NCBI GenBank assembly: GCA_015501075.1
Contig: JADNYJ010000412.1
Location: 1 to 28,546 of the forward strand
Direction of reading: 5' to 3'
Origin: Gymnopilus junonius
Lineage: Eukaryota; Basidiomycota; Agaricomycetes; Agaricales; Galerinaceae
DNA length: 28,546 bases
The notes under the pieces were generated by a model. The model worked only from the letters and a program-made list of their open reading frames with translations, was not told the origin of the DNA and did no database searches. This document shows positions 1 to 9,761 of this stretch, piece by piece (position 1 is the first letter of the stretch; each line of letters starts with the position of its first letter). The position numbers and the translations under genes are program-made.

Positions 1-1043
1 CTTGACGCGTAAGTAGGATGTATTTATCTTATCTGTTATCTTATCCTACTGTCACGTGCATTATCATTACCATATATATCAACTATGACATCATATGGCC
101 AAATCCAAGAATTGATTTTTCTTAAAACTCAATATTTTCAAGATCACTCTTGTAGATTTGTTCCTACAGTCAATTCCTACATTTTTACAAGAGGGATAGT
201 TTATCAGGTAACGTAATGGGTGACAATAATGATTGTACAAAAGTAGCAGTGTTTAGGTCATGTGCACCATAGATGACTGGAAGGGTTAAACATGCACGTT
301 CTTCCTCACTTCCATTTGTTACTACCCTCTTTAAGCACATCTGTATGTTTAAAATGCCTAGGATAAGTTGTTGATGTATCTTTTCTCTTCGAAATTCTTA
401 TGACTTAAATTTGACAGGCAATATTGAGGCTGTGGTAATGACGGAATATAGGTGTTCTCTGGTCCTCAGGAAATTTTTTGTGCTTGTGCAAATCTCTAGT
501 ATTAGCTACCAACAGGTTTTACATGCTCTTAGGTAAGAAAATCAAGCAGAGAATTAGCAATTTCTAGCATATGTGGAGCTCATCATGGTCTTTATTTTCT
601 ATTTCTTCGCTATTTATATCATCAAAAGAAGGACTCCTGGTTCATGCCAGCTTCGAGTTGCACCTGATTTCTGTGCAAGAGAGTCGCCATCTTGCTATAT
701 TACATTCAAAGTACACAGACAATATCGTCATCATAATTATGATTCGTTGTGTTCGACTCAAGCTGAAAGCGCAGTCAGTCCATCATTTTTTAATCTTAAG
801 TCTGTCTGGAGCATTTTGATTAAGTTTGTGTCATTTAAACCCTTGTTATCAATTTTGAGCAGGACTTCCAGCTCAGTAGGCTTTATCCTCCTGAATTTTT
901 CGAGATCCGCCTCCAATCTATGTTGCAGATAAAGTTTCCCGCCTTCTTCTTTACACATTTTCACACCAGTTTACCAATCTTTCAAACAATGACTAAAGGC
1001 TCCATGGAGGAATTGGTCAATCCCATTAACCCATAATTTGATG
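1..1043. other. Non-coding / strongly decayed DNA
   Basis: No reading frame here shows a recognisable domain. The frames open at 571-932 are short and carry no motif. Because an ABC-transporter remnant begins just to the right, the right half may hold eroded upstream parts of that gene, but I could not see a Walker A motif. A short pentamer run of the TTATC type sits near position 22-46. Confidence 0.5.
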
Positions 1044-1719
1044 CTTCTTCCACTTGACACTTCATGATTGATTCAAATGACATTCATGATCAGGCTCTAA
1101 TCAAGTCACAGGAAATAGTATATCACTGAGTAGAATGATTGGAATTTCAGGGGTCCAAACTTCAATGGGTGCAGATAACCATCAACTTGAACCAAGAGCC
1201 TCGCTTGGGCAATGGTGTGTGGGAGCAAGCTTCTTATCCTGGAGGAAAAGGTATGTACATTCGAAGTTCTGTCCTCTAGACCTTGTCCTGAATAATCTTT
1301 ACTGACTTCTGCTATTGGTATTCTTTCTCCTAAACAATTATTATTGATTACAAGATCAATGACATTATGGCAGAAACTGCCATCTGATGTGACTGTCATC
1401 ACTGTCGCACACCACTTGCAGACAATCGAGGATGCAGACAAAATAGTATGGCTCAGAGACCAAAGCATAATTCATTTCATACTAATGCAGTAACAGATGG
1501 CCCTCAATGAAGGACACTTTGTATGTTCCTGATTATTTAAATTTTTTATTTAGATTTGACTAATAATCATTCCAGGCCAAATTTGATAGTCTGAAATCTC
1601 TCTTTCAGAAAGAGGGGAGTATGTTCAAGGCCTTGGTTGATGAAAGTGGAAACAAGGACACGTTATATGACATGGCGGAAGGAAAAGCAGCCAGCTCTTC
1701 TAATTATAGTCAACTATAG
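1044..1719 (+). pseudogene. ABC transporter (ABCC/MRP-like) C-terminal NBD remnant
   Basis: What is seen: pieces in order that match the last nucleotide-binding domain of a full-length ABCC-type exporter. About 1044-1100 resembles the segment after the Q-loop (S-T-x-x-F...DIHDQAL). Positions 1198-1248 read SLAWAMVCGSKLLILEEK, which fits the helix after the signature motif plus a Walker B ending in Glu. About 1373-1450 gives DVTVITVAHHLQTIEDADKI, the H-loop with its His. After an apparent intron, about 1585-1719 gives a tail (EGSMFKALVDESG...) ending at TAG. The pieces lie in different frames and the signature LSGGQ-like motif is eroded (HQLEP), so the gene is dead or badly damaged. Family knowledge: this tail with FKALVDESG is typical of fungal multidrug/oligomycin-type ABCC pumps. 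The Walker A part is not recognisable upstream, so this is a fragment. The identity of the domain is firm; the subfamily is inference. Confidence 0.75.
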
Positions 1720-2398
1720 GTATTCATCTTTTCACCTTGCATTTTGTATTAGTGACTACCTTTTCCTTTGAAGCCCGAGTCATGTTATCAACATCAGATC
1801 AGGCTTTTATCTCGAAGGCTTCTAAGTTTATGGTGGCATTGTTCCTCAATCAGAGGTTCCAGAGGTATGAAAGGCGATCCCCACATAGTGCAAGACTTCA
1901 AGTTACAGCTTGCCAAATCTGGCATTGGACTGTACCAGTTAAACTGCCATCTGTCATCATTGGCTCACTGTGTCAATGCTGTGCACCACCTCCAGATCTG
2001 AGGAATGAATGGCATATGAGGGAAATCAGGGATTAGTCGCTGTTCTGACTCAGTTATGTTGCACAGTGGGCAGGGAACAGACTATTGGAAAAGGGGAATG
2101 GACATCAATTGTGCATTTTGTGGATATCCTCATACTGTGTATTGACTTCCTGCATGCATGTTTTTGAGCACCTTTCAAGCTTTTGGACGATTCCGGCTGT
2201 GTCATGATGACTCATATCCTAGGTTGTATTCTCAGGATTGTTGAACTGTCAATCACCAACTGGCTGTAACCCACTATATTTATGTAGTGTGAGGGGTGAG
2301 AAATCACTCATAAGGTACCCCAACCAAGTCAACAACTGTTGCTATAAGTGTCGTCGGCCACATGAAAGCCCCCTGTCTTCAAGTTGACCTCCGTCATC
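1720..2398. other. Intergenic stretch upstream of the membrane-protein gene
   Basis: No recognisable coding. A frame open at 1737-2036 has no family signature. The stretch between about 2040 and 2398 is the likely promoter and possibly an unseen first (signal-peptide) exon of the gene starting at or before 2399. Confidence 0.4.
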
Positions 2399-3655
2399 AT
2401 GGGCGCATCCATCTTGGTCAATGATGCAAACCTCCAGAATATCATTTACTCAGGCCTTGGATGGACACATGAAGCCAAGCAAGGGTCCACCTTAAATGGC
2501 ATGCTCACTATCCTCAATACCAAATCTCAGAATACAACTCTTTCCCCATTGTCATTTTTCATGGACTTCTACAGTTCATTTTGTCATTATTTTGCTTATG
2601 CCAGGTGGAATTTAAATGGGGAGTTCATCAGGCACAGATTTCAACATTTATGGACCAGGGAATAAGGGCATAAGCCTCAACTACAGTCTAGATAGTAGTT
2701 TGACCCTTCAATCGGGGATCATTAATTCGGATGGCAGGACTGGAAAGGTACGCTCATGCCAGAGTTACTTCATCATTTCCCCAAGTAATGTGCTCAACGT
2801 GTTTTTAGAACGGTGTCAACTTCTGGAATTTACAAGGCCTGGATAGCGCTGTCTTCCATTCTATCAAGGTGATTCCTTCTGGGGGGGCATTTGTGTTAGA
2901 TTATATCACATATACACCAATGCAATCAACAACTCTCGCTGGTCAAAACCTTATCATGGACAACACAGATCAATCCATTCACTACAGTGGTACATGGAAT
3001 AAAATGACTACAGATTTTCCTGTTGGAGTTCCTTATCTTGGAACAATGTCAGGATCGAGTAAACAAGGGTCCAATGCGACGTTCACCTTCACGGGTATGT
3101 TGAAGTTCTATTTTACCTTTACTTTCTCTGACAAAGGAGCTGGTAGGGTCATCTGTGTCAGTTTATGGATTGGTGAACCAGCAGGCTGGCAAACTTTCCG
3201 CTTTCTTTTCTGTTGATGGAGGCGCAACCACAGCTTATACTCCCTTTAATGGGATGCAGAATACTAATGTATCATCTTGGGTGCTTTCTCAGCAATTTTA
3301 CCACCAAGACCTCCAGCCAGGGAGCTACACACTTGCCATCCAGTTAGAAGAGGTCACAGGCAATCAGGTATGTTTTAGATGGGTGATTTTTAGTTTCAAT
3401 ACTAATCTTCACTTTGAGATACTATGGATCGACTCTGTCATATATATGGGGTCTGTAAACACGCAGACTACACAAGCTAATAACGCAAAATCAGGAAGTG
3501 TCCATCTATCACCAGGAATTATTGCCGCTATTTCAGTATTAGGCTTTCTTGGCCTCCTTGGCTGCTTTACCCAGAGAAAAAGGGTCTCACACCTCATTAC
3601 AACCTATAGAATGGTGCATGTTCCTGTTGTGGTCCGAGAAACATATCTCGTCTAA
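2399..3655 (+). CDS. Two-domain, single-pass membrane protein (fungal beta-sandwich type)
   Basis: Model: exons 2399-2550, 2624-2747, 2809-3094, 3147-3367 and 3419-3655 join in frame to 339 residues. The later introns have good borders (GTACGC...TTTTTAG, GTATGT...GGTAG, GTATGT...TTTGAG). The first intron (GTCATT...GGGGAG) is weak but is the only solution I found without a frameshift. Two copies of one domain type are visible. Copy 1 runs from ILVNDANLQNIIYSG through TDFNIYG to FVLDYITYTP; copy 2 from LIMDNTDQSIHYSGTW through NATFTFTGSSVSVYG and SVDGG to ILWIDSVIYMG. This matches the very common agaricomycete pattern of an extracellular beta-sandwich repeated once or twice, then a spacer, one membrane helix (about residues 292-311, IIAAISVLGFLGLLGCF) and a basic QRKR stop-transfer. 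Function is unknown; surface exposure is inferred. No signal peptide is seen from the ATG at 2399, so an upstream exon is likely. The C-terminal tail after about residue 316 may differ if another intron exists. Confidence 0.7.
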
Positions 3656-3939
3656 ATTTCCCTCACCCACTGTTTTGGTACCTTTGGAGGAATGGACTTT
3701 CTTTTCTATAGTCACTTGTAATGGACCTCATTACAAGCGACATCTGATTTTTAGGCATGTGCGCATAGATGTAGATATGTAGTGGGAGCAAAGCAAGCAT
3801 CAAAAATGATTAAGTTCAAGCAGAGGTGAACCCAGCACAAAGTAGGCCACCATGCATCACAGCCAAATTCGGCCATTGTACATTGTTCAATGTTGACCGC
3901 AACCATGATGGCCTTGACGCCAGTGCCCACAATGACATC
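3656..3939. other. 3' flank of the membrane-protein gene
   Basis: No recognisable coding. The end of the gene's 3' untranslated region and the spacer to the next relic lie here. Confidence 0.4.
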
Positions 3940-4436
3940 GACAGGACACGTATTTTTTCTATCCACCATTGACATACCATTTGATGCTATGGTTGATGAT
4001 GTTCAATACCTGTACTATGATAGTCTTTCAAGTAAGCCATGAACTTATCAATTTCCTAATTGTTCCTACTGACAGACTGCAGGTTCATCATAGCTGCAGA
4101 CATTTCTCCTGTACAACTCAGCCAATTTGTGCACAGCCAAGACCTCACATTTCAGAGAAAGTTCTATGGGAATGGAGATGCAATAACTCCAGAAAGATGA
4201 CTGATGGTATTGTATTCTGCATCTCTGTCAATTTAAATTCATTCAGGGTGGATCATATAAAATTTTGTGGCTTATCCGGGGATGGCAGCACCAATATTGA
4301 AGTGATCAGGTTGTCAGAAAATAGGTGAGTAAGCTTTGAAGAGATGTTGAAATAATGAACATGCTAATCTATTCACAGATTCAAAGTTGCAGTAAAATCA
4401 GGCAATTGGATTCAAAGGCACTGCCCAAATGTTTAG
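3940..4436 (+). pseudogene. Unrecognised gene relic with three clear introns
   Basis: I do not recognise the family. Coding-like text is joined by good introns. About 3960-4031 reads TIDIPFDAMVDDVQYLYY. After an intron at 4032-4075 (GTAAGC...GACAG), 4076-4197 continues FIIAADISPVQLSQF and ends near KFYGNGDAITPER. An in-frame TGA at 4198-4200 interrupts it just before a possible donor at 4206. From about 4249-4324 comes VDHIKFCGLSGDGSTNIEVI. After a canonical intron at 4325-4378 (GTGAGT...CACAG), the last exon 4379-4436 ends KVAVKSGNWIQRHCPNV and TAG. The join at 4324/4379 is exactly in frame, which argues for a real gene. The upstream part is not resolved. The in-frame TGA makes a pseudogene more likely than a working gene, though a single substitution or sequencing error would explain it. 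Confidence 0.5.
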
Positions 4437-4595
4437 AGATGGTTGCACACATATAAAGCTTGCCCAGTTTCCCAGTTTCCCCCCCAACTCCCTTCAATCT
4501 ATTCTTGCAATGACCAGAAAGCAAAGACTGGTGGGTTTTCAATATTGCCATCCTTATGTCCTTTTGTTGACTTTTTTTTTTCAGTCTACCAATTT

Positions 4596-4668
4596 ACTTC
4601 AGTCTATCCTAACTTACCCCCTCCAAGGTTAGTAAATTAGTAGTATCACAACTAGCCTAGAAGGACCC
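4596..4668 (+). repeat. Imperfect direct repeat, copy 1 (ends ctagaaggaccctc)
   Basis: This segment starts acttcagtct and ends cctagaaggaccctc. It aligns with the segment at 5265-5343, which has the same start and end and a similar middle with gaps. The copies are about 670 bp apart in the same direction, consistent with the ends of an old element or a tandem duplication. Confidence 0.5.
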
Positions 4669-4744
4669 TCAAAACATTATATATACAAATAATATCCAAT
4701 TAATATTTACTTTTCATCTACAAAATATTTACAAAATAAAAAAA

Positions 4745-4900
4745 GTGACACATGACACAGCCCACAAACACATTTCTTGGAGAATATTTCTTCAACATTG
4801 AGACAATAATCTGGGTGACATGTGACATCAACCTCAGATGTTTTTTATTATATGTTTTGACCACTTATAAAAGATATTGTCCCAAGTGACACGTGACTGA
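4745..4900 (+). repeat. Three spaced GTGACR-YRTGAC-like motifs
   Basis: Near-identical motifs occur at about 4745 (gtgacacatgacac), 4815 (gtgacatgtgacat) and 4887 (gtgacacgtgactg). Their spacing is almost constant, about 71 bp. Each contains an E-box-like centre (CATG/CACGTG). This may be three diverged copies of a ~71-bp unit; a regulatory role is speculative. Confidence 0.4.
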
Positions 4901-5264
4901 GCAGATTATTGTTGTACATTTAGAATGTTGATTTGTTATTTAAATATGATTGTAACCCTAGCTGGTGTCTAGGGTCTTTGTCCACCTGAATATCTAGTAG
5001 GTTTTTCCAGCATTTTTATTCAATTACTATAAGTATAAAGACTCATTTAATTGCTGATCAGCCATCAATAGTAGAGATAGATTAAATATAGATATGCTGA
5101 TCTATTAAACCAGATTTTAGTAAAAGCTAAATATACTTAGTAGAGATCTCAAATGCAGGTATAGGTATTTGTAGATGTATATACAGGGACAGGTCTTTAT
5201 GAATATAAATTTAAAATATAGGTTTTTGTAGATGTAGATTTAAGGTATGGGTCCTCACTAATAT

Positions 5265-5343
5265 ATTACTTCAGTCTGCCTCTTCTTAGCCTCTATTAGC
5301 TTGGTAAATTTCTATACCATTACTTAATCTAGAAGGACCCTCC
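5265..5343 (+). repeat. Imperfect direct repeat, copy 2
   Basis: Partner of 4596-4668: starts acttcagtct, ends tctagaaggaccctc. The ends are conserved better than the middle. Confidence 0.5.
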
Positions 5344-5388
5344 TGATAACATATTTACTTATATTTTATAGGCTTATTATTCAATTTT

Positions 5389-5516
5389 ATCTATATCTAA
5401 TCTTATCTATCTATCTTATCTAAATCTAATCTCTTAATCTAATCTAATATCTAAATCTTATCTCTTGATCTTATCTTATCTCATCTTATCTCTTTTATCT
5501 CTTATCTCATCTTTTA
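5389..5516 (+). repeat. Degenerate TCTTA/ATCTA simple repeat
   Basis: Over 120 bp made almost wholly of tctta, tctaa and tctat words, a pyrimidine-rich microsatellite on this strand. Short TTATC runs of the same kind recur near 22, 16817 and 21607. Confidence 0.8.
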
Positions 5517-5719
5517 TCAACCTAAAAGCAATAAAGCTTCAATATTTGTCTATCAGATATGTATTCTATTATTTGCATGCTTATCTTCAGAATTTCTAGA
5601 AAATAATATAATATTTGGTTTCTAGATATAATTACAAAGCAGATAAAGTGTTTTTTAGTAGCCAAAAGAGACCTGCAATTGATGGATGTAGATCCAGGCA
5701 TTTGGATGAGTCTCTAAAG

Positions 5720-5951
5720 TATCATAGGTGTGAGTGTTATTTATAGATGTTCTATCAAACAATCATTTCTCATAACTCTGTGCTTGCAGTTTATTATTCT
5801 CTTTAACTCTGAGTATATATATGCAATCTGTAGTTTAATATCAACCTATTGATACTATATATATGTCTATTGAATTAGCACAAGCTATGCAATAGCTCAG
5901 CAAGTAGTATAACTATCATAGGTGTGAGTGTTATTAATAGATTTTCTATCA
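5720..5951 (+). repeat. Direct repeat pair, 194-bp period
   Basis: Positions 5720-5757 and 5914-5951 share tatcataggtgtgagtgtta followed by a near-identical 17-bp tail ending ttctatca. The sequence between the pair shows no clear homology. Confidence 0.6.
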
Positions 5952-6992
5952 GATATGGATTATTTCACTTTCCTCTGCTTTCAATTCATTTATTCCCTCA
6001 ATTGTCATGATATATATAGAATCTATGGCTTAAACAAACCTTCTGATATTAATTTTATTATAGTTTGGCCTTTGTATTATGGTGAAAATTAGGTATCAAT
6101 ATATGAGGATCTATCTGGGCTTGTGCTATGCCAATTAGCAGTTCTTTGATAGGCCTCTGGCTACATCTAATAGATGTGTTTAGTACTTCTCTATTATTAC
6201 TTTCTTTGGAATTCACATCAAGGACCAGTCTCTATAACTAAGATGTAATTATATATTTATCTTTAGTACATATATATCCTTTATTATACTTGTTTCTCTT
6301 TAAGCTAAGTATATATTTGAAAAGCAGTAATGTTTTCTCAGTATATGATGATTCTTTATAAATGCTACTCTATATAAAAGATAACTTAACTCCAGGATCA
6401 TTTAGAAGATCTACAATTGAAGATATTCATCCAGTGCCATTATAAAAAAGGGTATTTGCTTTAAAGCAATACAAGCTATTTGGTTCTTTGCAAACTCTAT
6501 AAAGTTACATGGAGGCTTTATGTTGCTTCGGCTATACTTTGGAAGTTTTGTGAAGTCCCTAAAGCAATATAATATAAAGCCTCTGTATAGCTCTATATGT
6601 TTTTAAGATTGAGTTACAAGAAGGGGTGGCTTTGTAGACTTATCAAGAAAGACTCTTTTTTCTGATGAGTATATATATATACAGAATATGAATCATGACT
6701 TACTATGAGCTTATAGTCTATTTCAATAAGGTTTAGCCAAGTTAATCACTATATAAGACTTATACCAGTTTGATTATACAAAGATTATCTCTAAAGATTA
6801 AACAGCAGATGATTAATACCTTCTAATATAGATTCATGAGTTTTAAGTGCTTGAGCACTAGAAACATAGGAGGTTCATCCATAAAAGGTGATAATTCCTC
6901 TTTTTGGATCACTTTATTACTTTTTTATACTTAGAATTATGCATCGCCTTAATTAAGGCTGAAAAGATGATAATTTGGTTAGAAGTTATGAC

Positions 6993-7185
6993 ATTCCCCC
7001 TCAGTCCCAGGGACCAGTCCTCAGGACTGATGTTGATCCCAGGGAATATTGACCTAGGGAATGAGTAAATTTTTAGCAAAGCAATCTAAGCTCATTTTCT
7101 ATAGTTTTAAAATATACTTGTGTTTTTGAGAATCCCCCAAACCATAGGGGAATCCCCAGGAATCCCTAGGGAATCACAGGGGGAT
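6993..7185. mobile_element. Candidate short inverted-repeat element (MITE-like)
   Basis: The left end reads attccccctcagtcccaggg. The right end, read on the other strand, is gatccccctgtgattccct, an imperfect inverted match over about 20 bp. The inside is rich in gggaat and ccctagg words unlike the AT-rich DNA to the left. No target duplication is clear, so the element and its borders are tentative. Confidence 0.35.
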
Positions 7186-7306
7186 CAATAAGACCTCAAG
7201 GAAGGATCACTGAGAAATTGGATAGAATAGGAGAGGAAAGGGGTAGACTGGGAGAGTAGGGTTGCTGAAGTTCAGTTCAGAACTGACACATAAAGATCAA
7301 AGCATA

Positions 7307-7436
7307 AGTCAATCCTCTAAAGGTGCAACAATAAAGTGCGACTCAATTAGAGGAGACAGTTAGAAGCCAAGAGTCAATCCTGAGAAGGTGCAACAATAAA
7401 GCATGACTCAGTCAAAGGAGACAAAGATGGTAAGAA
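7307..7436 (+). repeat. 65-bp tandem repeat, two units
   Basis: Units start at 7307 and 7372, each with agtcaatcct, then aaggtgcaacaataaag, then gactcag/a and aggagaca. The period is 65 bp with scattered substitutions. Confidence 0.8.
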
Positions 7437-7880
7437 ACAGAGGAAGAAGGATTCAGACTACTTGTGAGTTTCTTCAACCACTCCAATTCACAATTCCAGT
7501 AAGGGAGGAGAATTTCTCTATAGTTGCAATCCTGGTTCAGGATCTCTTCCATGGTGATTCTTTATTTCAACTCGCTCTGGTTGGAGGTATCCTGATTGGT
7601 AGGCAGAGGCAGGATACCCTTGGATGAACCAGGAGCTTCATTGTGCTTGGGTTTGATAAGAGAGATAGAGGCAATTCTAGGTAAGTGCAGTTAGCAAATA
7701 GCAATGAGGTGATCAGAGATGGGTAATTTCCAATCCAGCTTCCCTATCCCTGCCCCCCATTCAACAACTTCTTTGATCCATATCAGCATTGAAGATATGT
7801 CAGGGATACCAGATTTGTTCCAGATAAAAAAAGGAGGTGTTGAATGTGCCCAAAAGTGAATTAGGAAGATTACTGCACTG
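7437..7880. other. Non-coding stretch between tandem repeats
   Basis: Short open frames on both strands have no recognisable motif. The right part may hold further, more diverged units of the ~165-bp repeat that follows. Confidence 0.4.
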
Positions 7881-9400
7881 TATGATGAATTGGTGGCCAA
7901 TTCCTGCAAATGAGGGCTTGAAAAATTTGTATTGATGAGTAGAACATAGCACAAAAAACCACTTGATGATACATGCAGCTGTTGCAATGATATTGAGACT
8001 GAATCCTTGAGAAGGACTGAGAAGGAAAGTCCAAGAGACTGTGTCACAATTTCACCATTCTGGGCCTAATTTCAATATGCAAAGGCTTATTGGAATCCTT
8101 TCATAAAGGGGAGTCTGGAACAGTAATCCAATTTGTGGGAGATCTAGTCATTGTGAAAATATGAGATCAAAACCTCAGGGAGGGCTAAATATCAAATCTG
8201 TTGTGTAGTATCACAAATTGATGGTCAATTTCACCATTCAAGGGCTCATTTGAATCATATTAAAGAGAGAAATCTGCAGCATCAATCTGCTTGTTGGAAG
8301 ACAAATTATTCATGGAGATATCAAGGCTGGACCTTTGAGGAGGACTGAGGAGGAAGGTCCAAGAGACTGGTTCACAGTTTCACAATTTGGGGACCAATTT
8401 CAACATTCTAAGGCTCATTGGAATACCTCATTAAGGGGAAGCCAGAGCAGTAATCAGATTTGCAATAGGTGTTGTGGTTGTAGAGTTATAATATCTGAAA
8501 CTTGGAAAGGCAAAATATTGAAGATAGGGAAGCTGTATTATGAATCAGCAGTCAATCTTGATGTGCAAGGGCTTGTTTAAACTGCCTTGATGAGGGTAAT
8601 CCAGGACAGTCATCTGAATGCTGATAGGCCTTGTGGTTATGGAGGTATGATGTCTGAAATTTGGAAAGTAGTGTTTGGAAGTTAGGTTAGTTAACTGGAA
8701 AATAACTGAGACCTAACTGGACTGTAACTGCAAATAACTGGACTGCAGTTAGTGGTTATTCAAGTTTGAACTTCGAGTAACCAGTTATTTTGCAGTTAAC
8801 TAACTAGTTAGTGACTGGTTATAACTGGTTATTGGTAGCCCATATTTTTCCCTTCAAAATGACCCCAAGACTGACAAAAATGGATAAAAATTGGCCAAGT
8901 TATTGTCAAATCTGTGAATTTTAGATCAAAGTGCCAGTTTCTATGTAATAAAATCATAACTCTGTCAATTCTTAACCAAATTTAACATTCTTTGGGTCGT
9001 TAGGAAGCTAAAATGTATTACTACAACTAATACTGAGTGCTAAATACCTGGTTACTATCAGTTATAACCGGTTTTTAAAGTTTCTGGTTATAACCAGTTA
9101 GTAACTGCAAATAACCAGTTCTTGGCAGTTATATGTGGTCTGGTTAGGTTATTTTGGGTCTCGGGGTAAAGGCTAACCAGTCTCGACCATGGTTAGTGAC
9201 CCTGGGACCCCAATAACCAGACCTAACTGGACTTTCAAACACTATTGGAAAAGCACAAAATATAGAAGATTGGGATGCCACATCATGAATCAGGATCCAA
9301 TCTCAATGCTCAAGGGCTTGTTAGAACCATCCTAATATGGGGAATCCATAGCAACAATCTGTTTGGCAATACATCCATTTTCCATAGAGATAAGGCGCAA
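7880..9400. repeat. Degenerate tandem array, ~155-172-bp units
   Basis: About six diverged units can be aligned by a shared anchor (ccaatttcaa.att..aggctcattggaat) at about 7899, 8068, 8222, 8391, 8549 and 9297. Subtracting the 576-bp MITE at 8669-9244 and its 8-bp duplication, the spacings are roughly 169, 154, 169, 158 and 165 bp. Other unit words recur in order: a block with ggtaatccaggacagtcatct or its variants, then ttgtggttatggagatat, then atatctgaaacttggaaagg, then a gggaagctgtattatgaatca block. Both strands have stops in every unit, so this is probably non-coding. It may be a minisatellite inside or beside the retroelement's 5' region. No known satellite was recognised. Confidence 0.65.
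8669..9244. mobile_element. hAT-like MITE, 576 bp, 8-bp target duplication
   Basis: The terminal inverted repeats are TAGTGTTTGGAAGT at the left and, on the other strand from the right end, TAGTGTTTGAAAGT. The flanks are TTGGAAAG (8661-8668) and TTGGAAAA (9245-9252), an 8-bp target duplication with one change. The preceding unit of the host tandem array shows the empty site, TTGGAAAG once at 8502-8509. The TAGTG ends and 8-bp duplication fit the hAT superfamily. The inside has many copies of a taactggttat-type word, often in inverted pairs. It has no coding capacity, so it is non-autonomous. Confidence 0.85.
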
Positions 9401-9761
9401 ACAATGAGCTAGCACATCTAAAACCAACCTCAACACAATTTCCTATCAACCCAAAATCTCAACACAACATCATCCAATCCTTCCAACACTAGAGAGGACT
9501 TCAAAGAACCAGATTGAGGGGGAGATCCATCCAAGGAGACAGTTGGATTTAAAAAAGAAGCATAGAAAGGGGGGAGGACCAGCCTGGGGAGAACAGTAGT
9601 ATGCTGCATAACAGAGGGTCCTTCTTGGAGTCAACCTCTTGAAGGGACATTTCATAAAAGAGAATAGAACATTCATAGAGCTTCCAGTAGCAAGATATAA
9701 CAGGGAGTGAATGCAGGAGTTTGAAGAGATGTGATTCTGACAGAAGCACCATGAATCAGAA
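9401..9761. other. Region upstream of the Gypsy gag remnant
   Basis: No clear coding. Open frames on the minus strand at 9470-9752 have no motif. It may contain unreadable N-terminal gag or the 5' untranslated part of the Gypsy element. No 5' LTR could be identified. Confidence 0.4.

Larger units (their letters stand above)
4437..6992. other. AT-rich non-coding block, probably an old decayed repeat
   Basis: The block has many stops in all frames, almost no CpG, and several short internal repeats (listed separately). No protein motif could be read on either strand and no terminal inverted or long terminal repeats were found. The composition is clearly more AT-rich than the gene blocks at either end of the window, as expected of heavily mutated transposon DNA or a gene-poor spacer. 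Confidence 0.5.

Noticed and set aside
758..964. Minus-strand 68-residue frame
   Set aside because: No motif, no supporting splice or start context; likely chance.
1106..1468. Minus-strand 120-residue frame
   Set aside because: It is the antisense of the ABC transporter remnant, whose plus-strand Walker B and H-loop text is recognisable.
2605..2624. Frameshift at a GGGG run in the membrane-protein gene
   Set aside because: An in-frame splice using 2551-2623 removes the need for any frameshift, although its sites are weak.
5389..5516. Telomere-like or CRISPR-like array
   Set aside because: The words are irregular TCTTA/TCTAA variants, not TTAGGG, and there are no regular spacers.
7691..8047. 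Minus-strand 118-residue frame
   Set aside because: Overlaps the degenerate tandem array and has no motif; the frame is not kept in the other repeat units.
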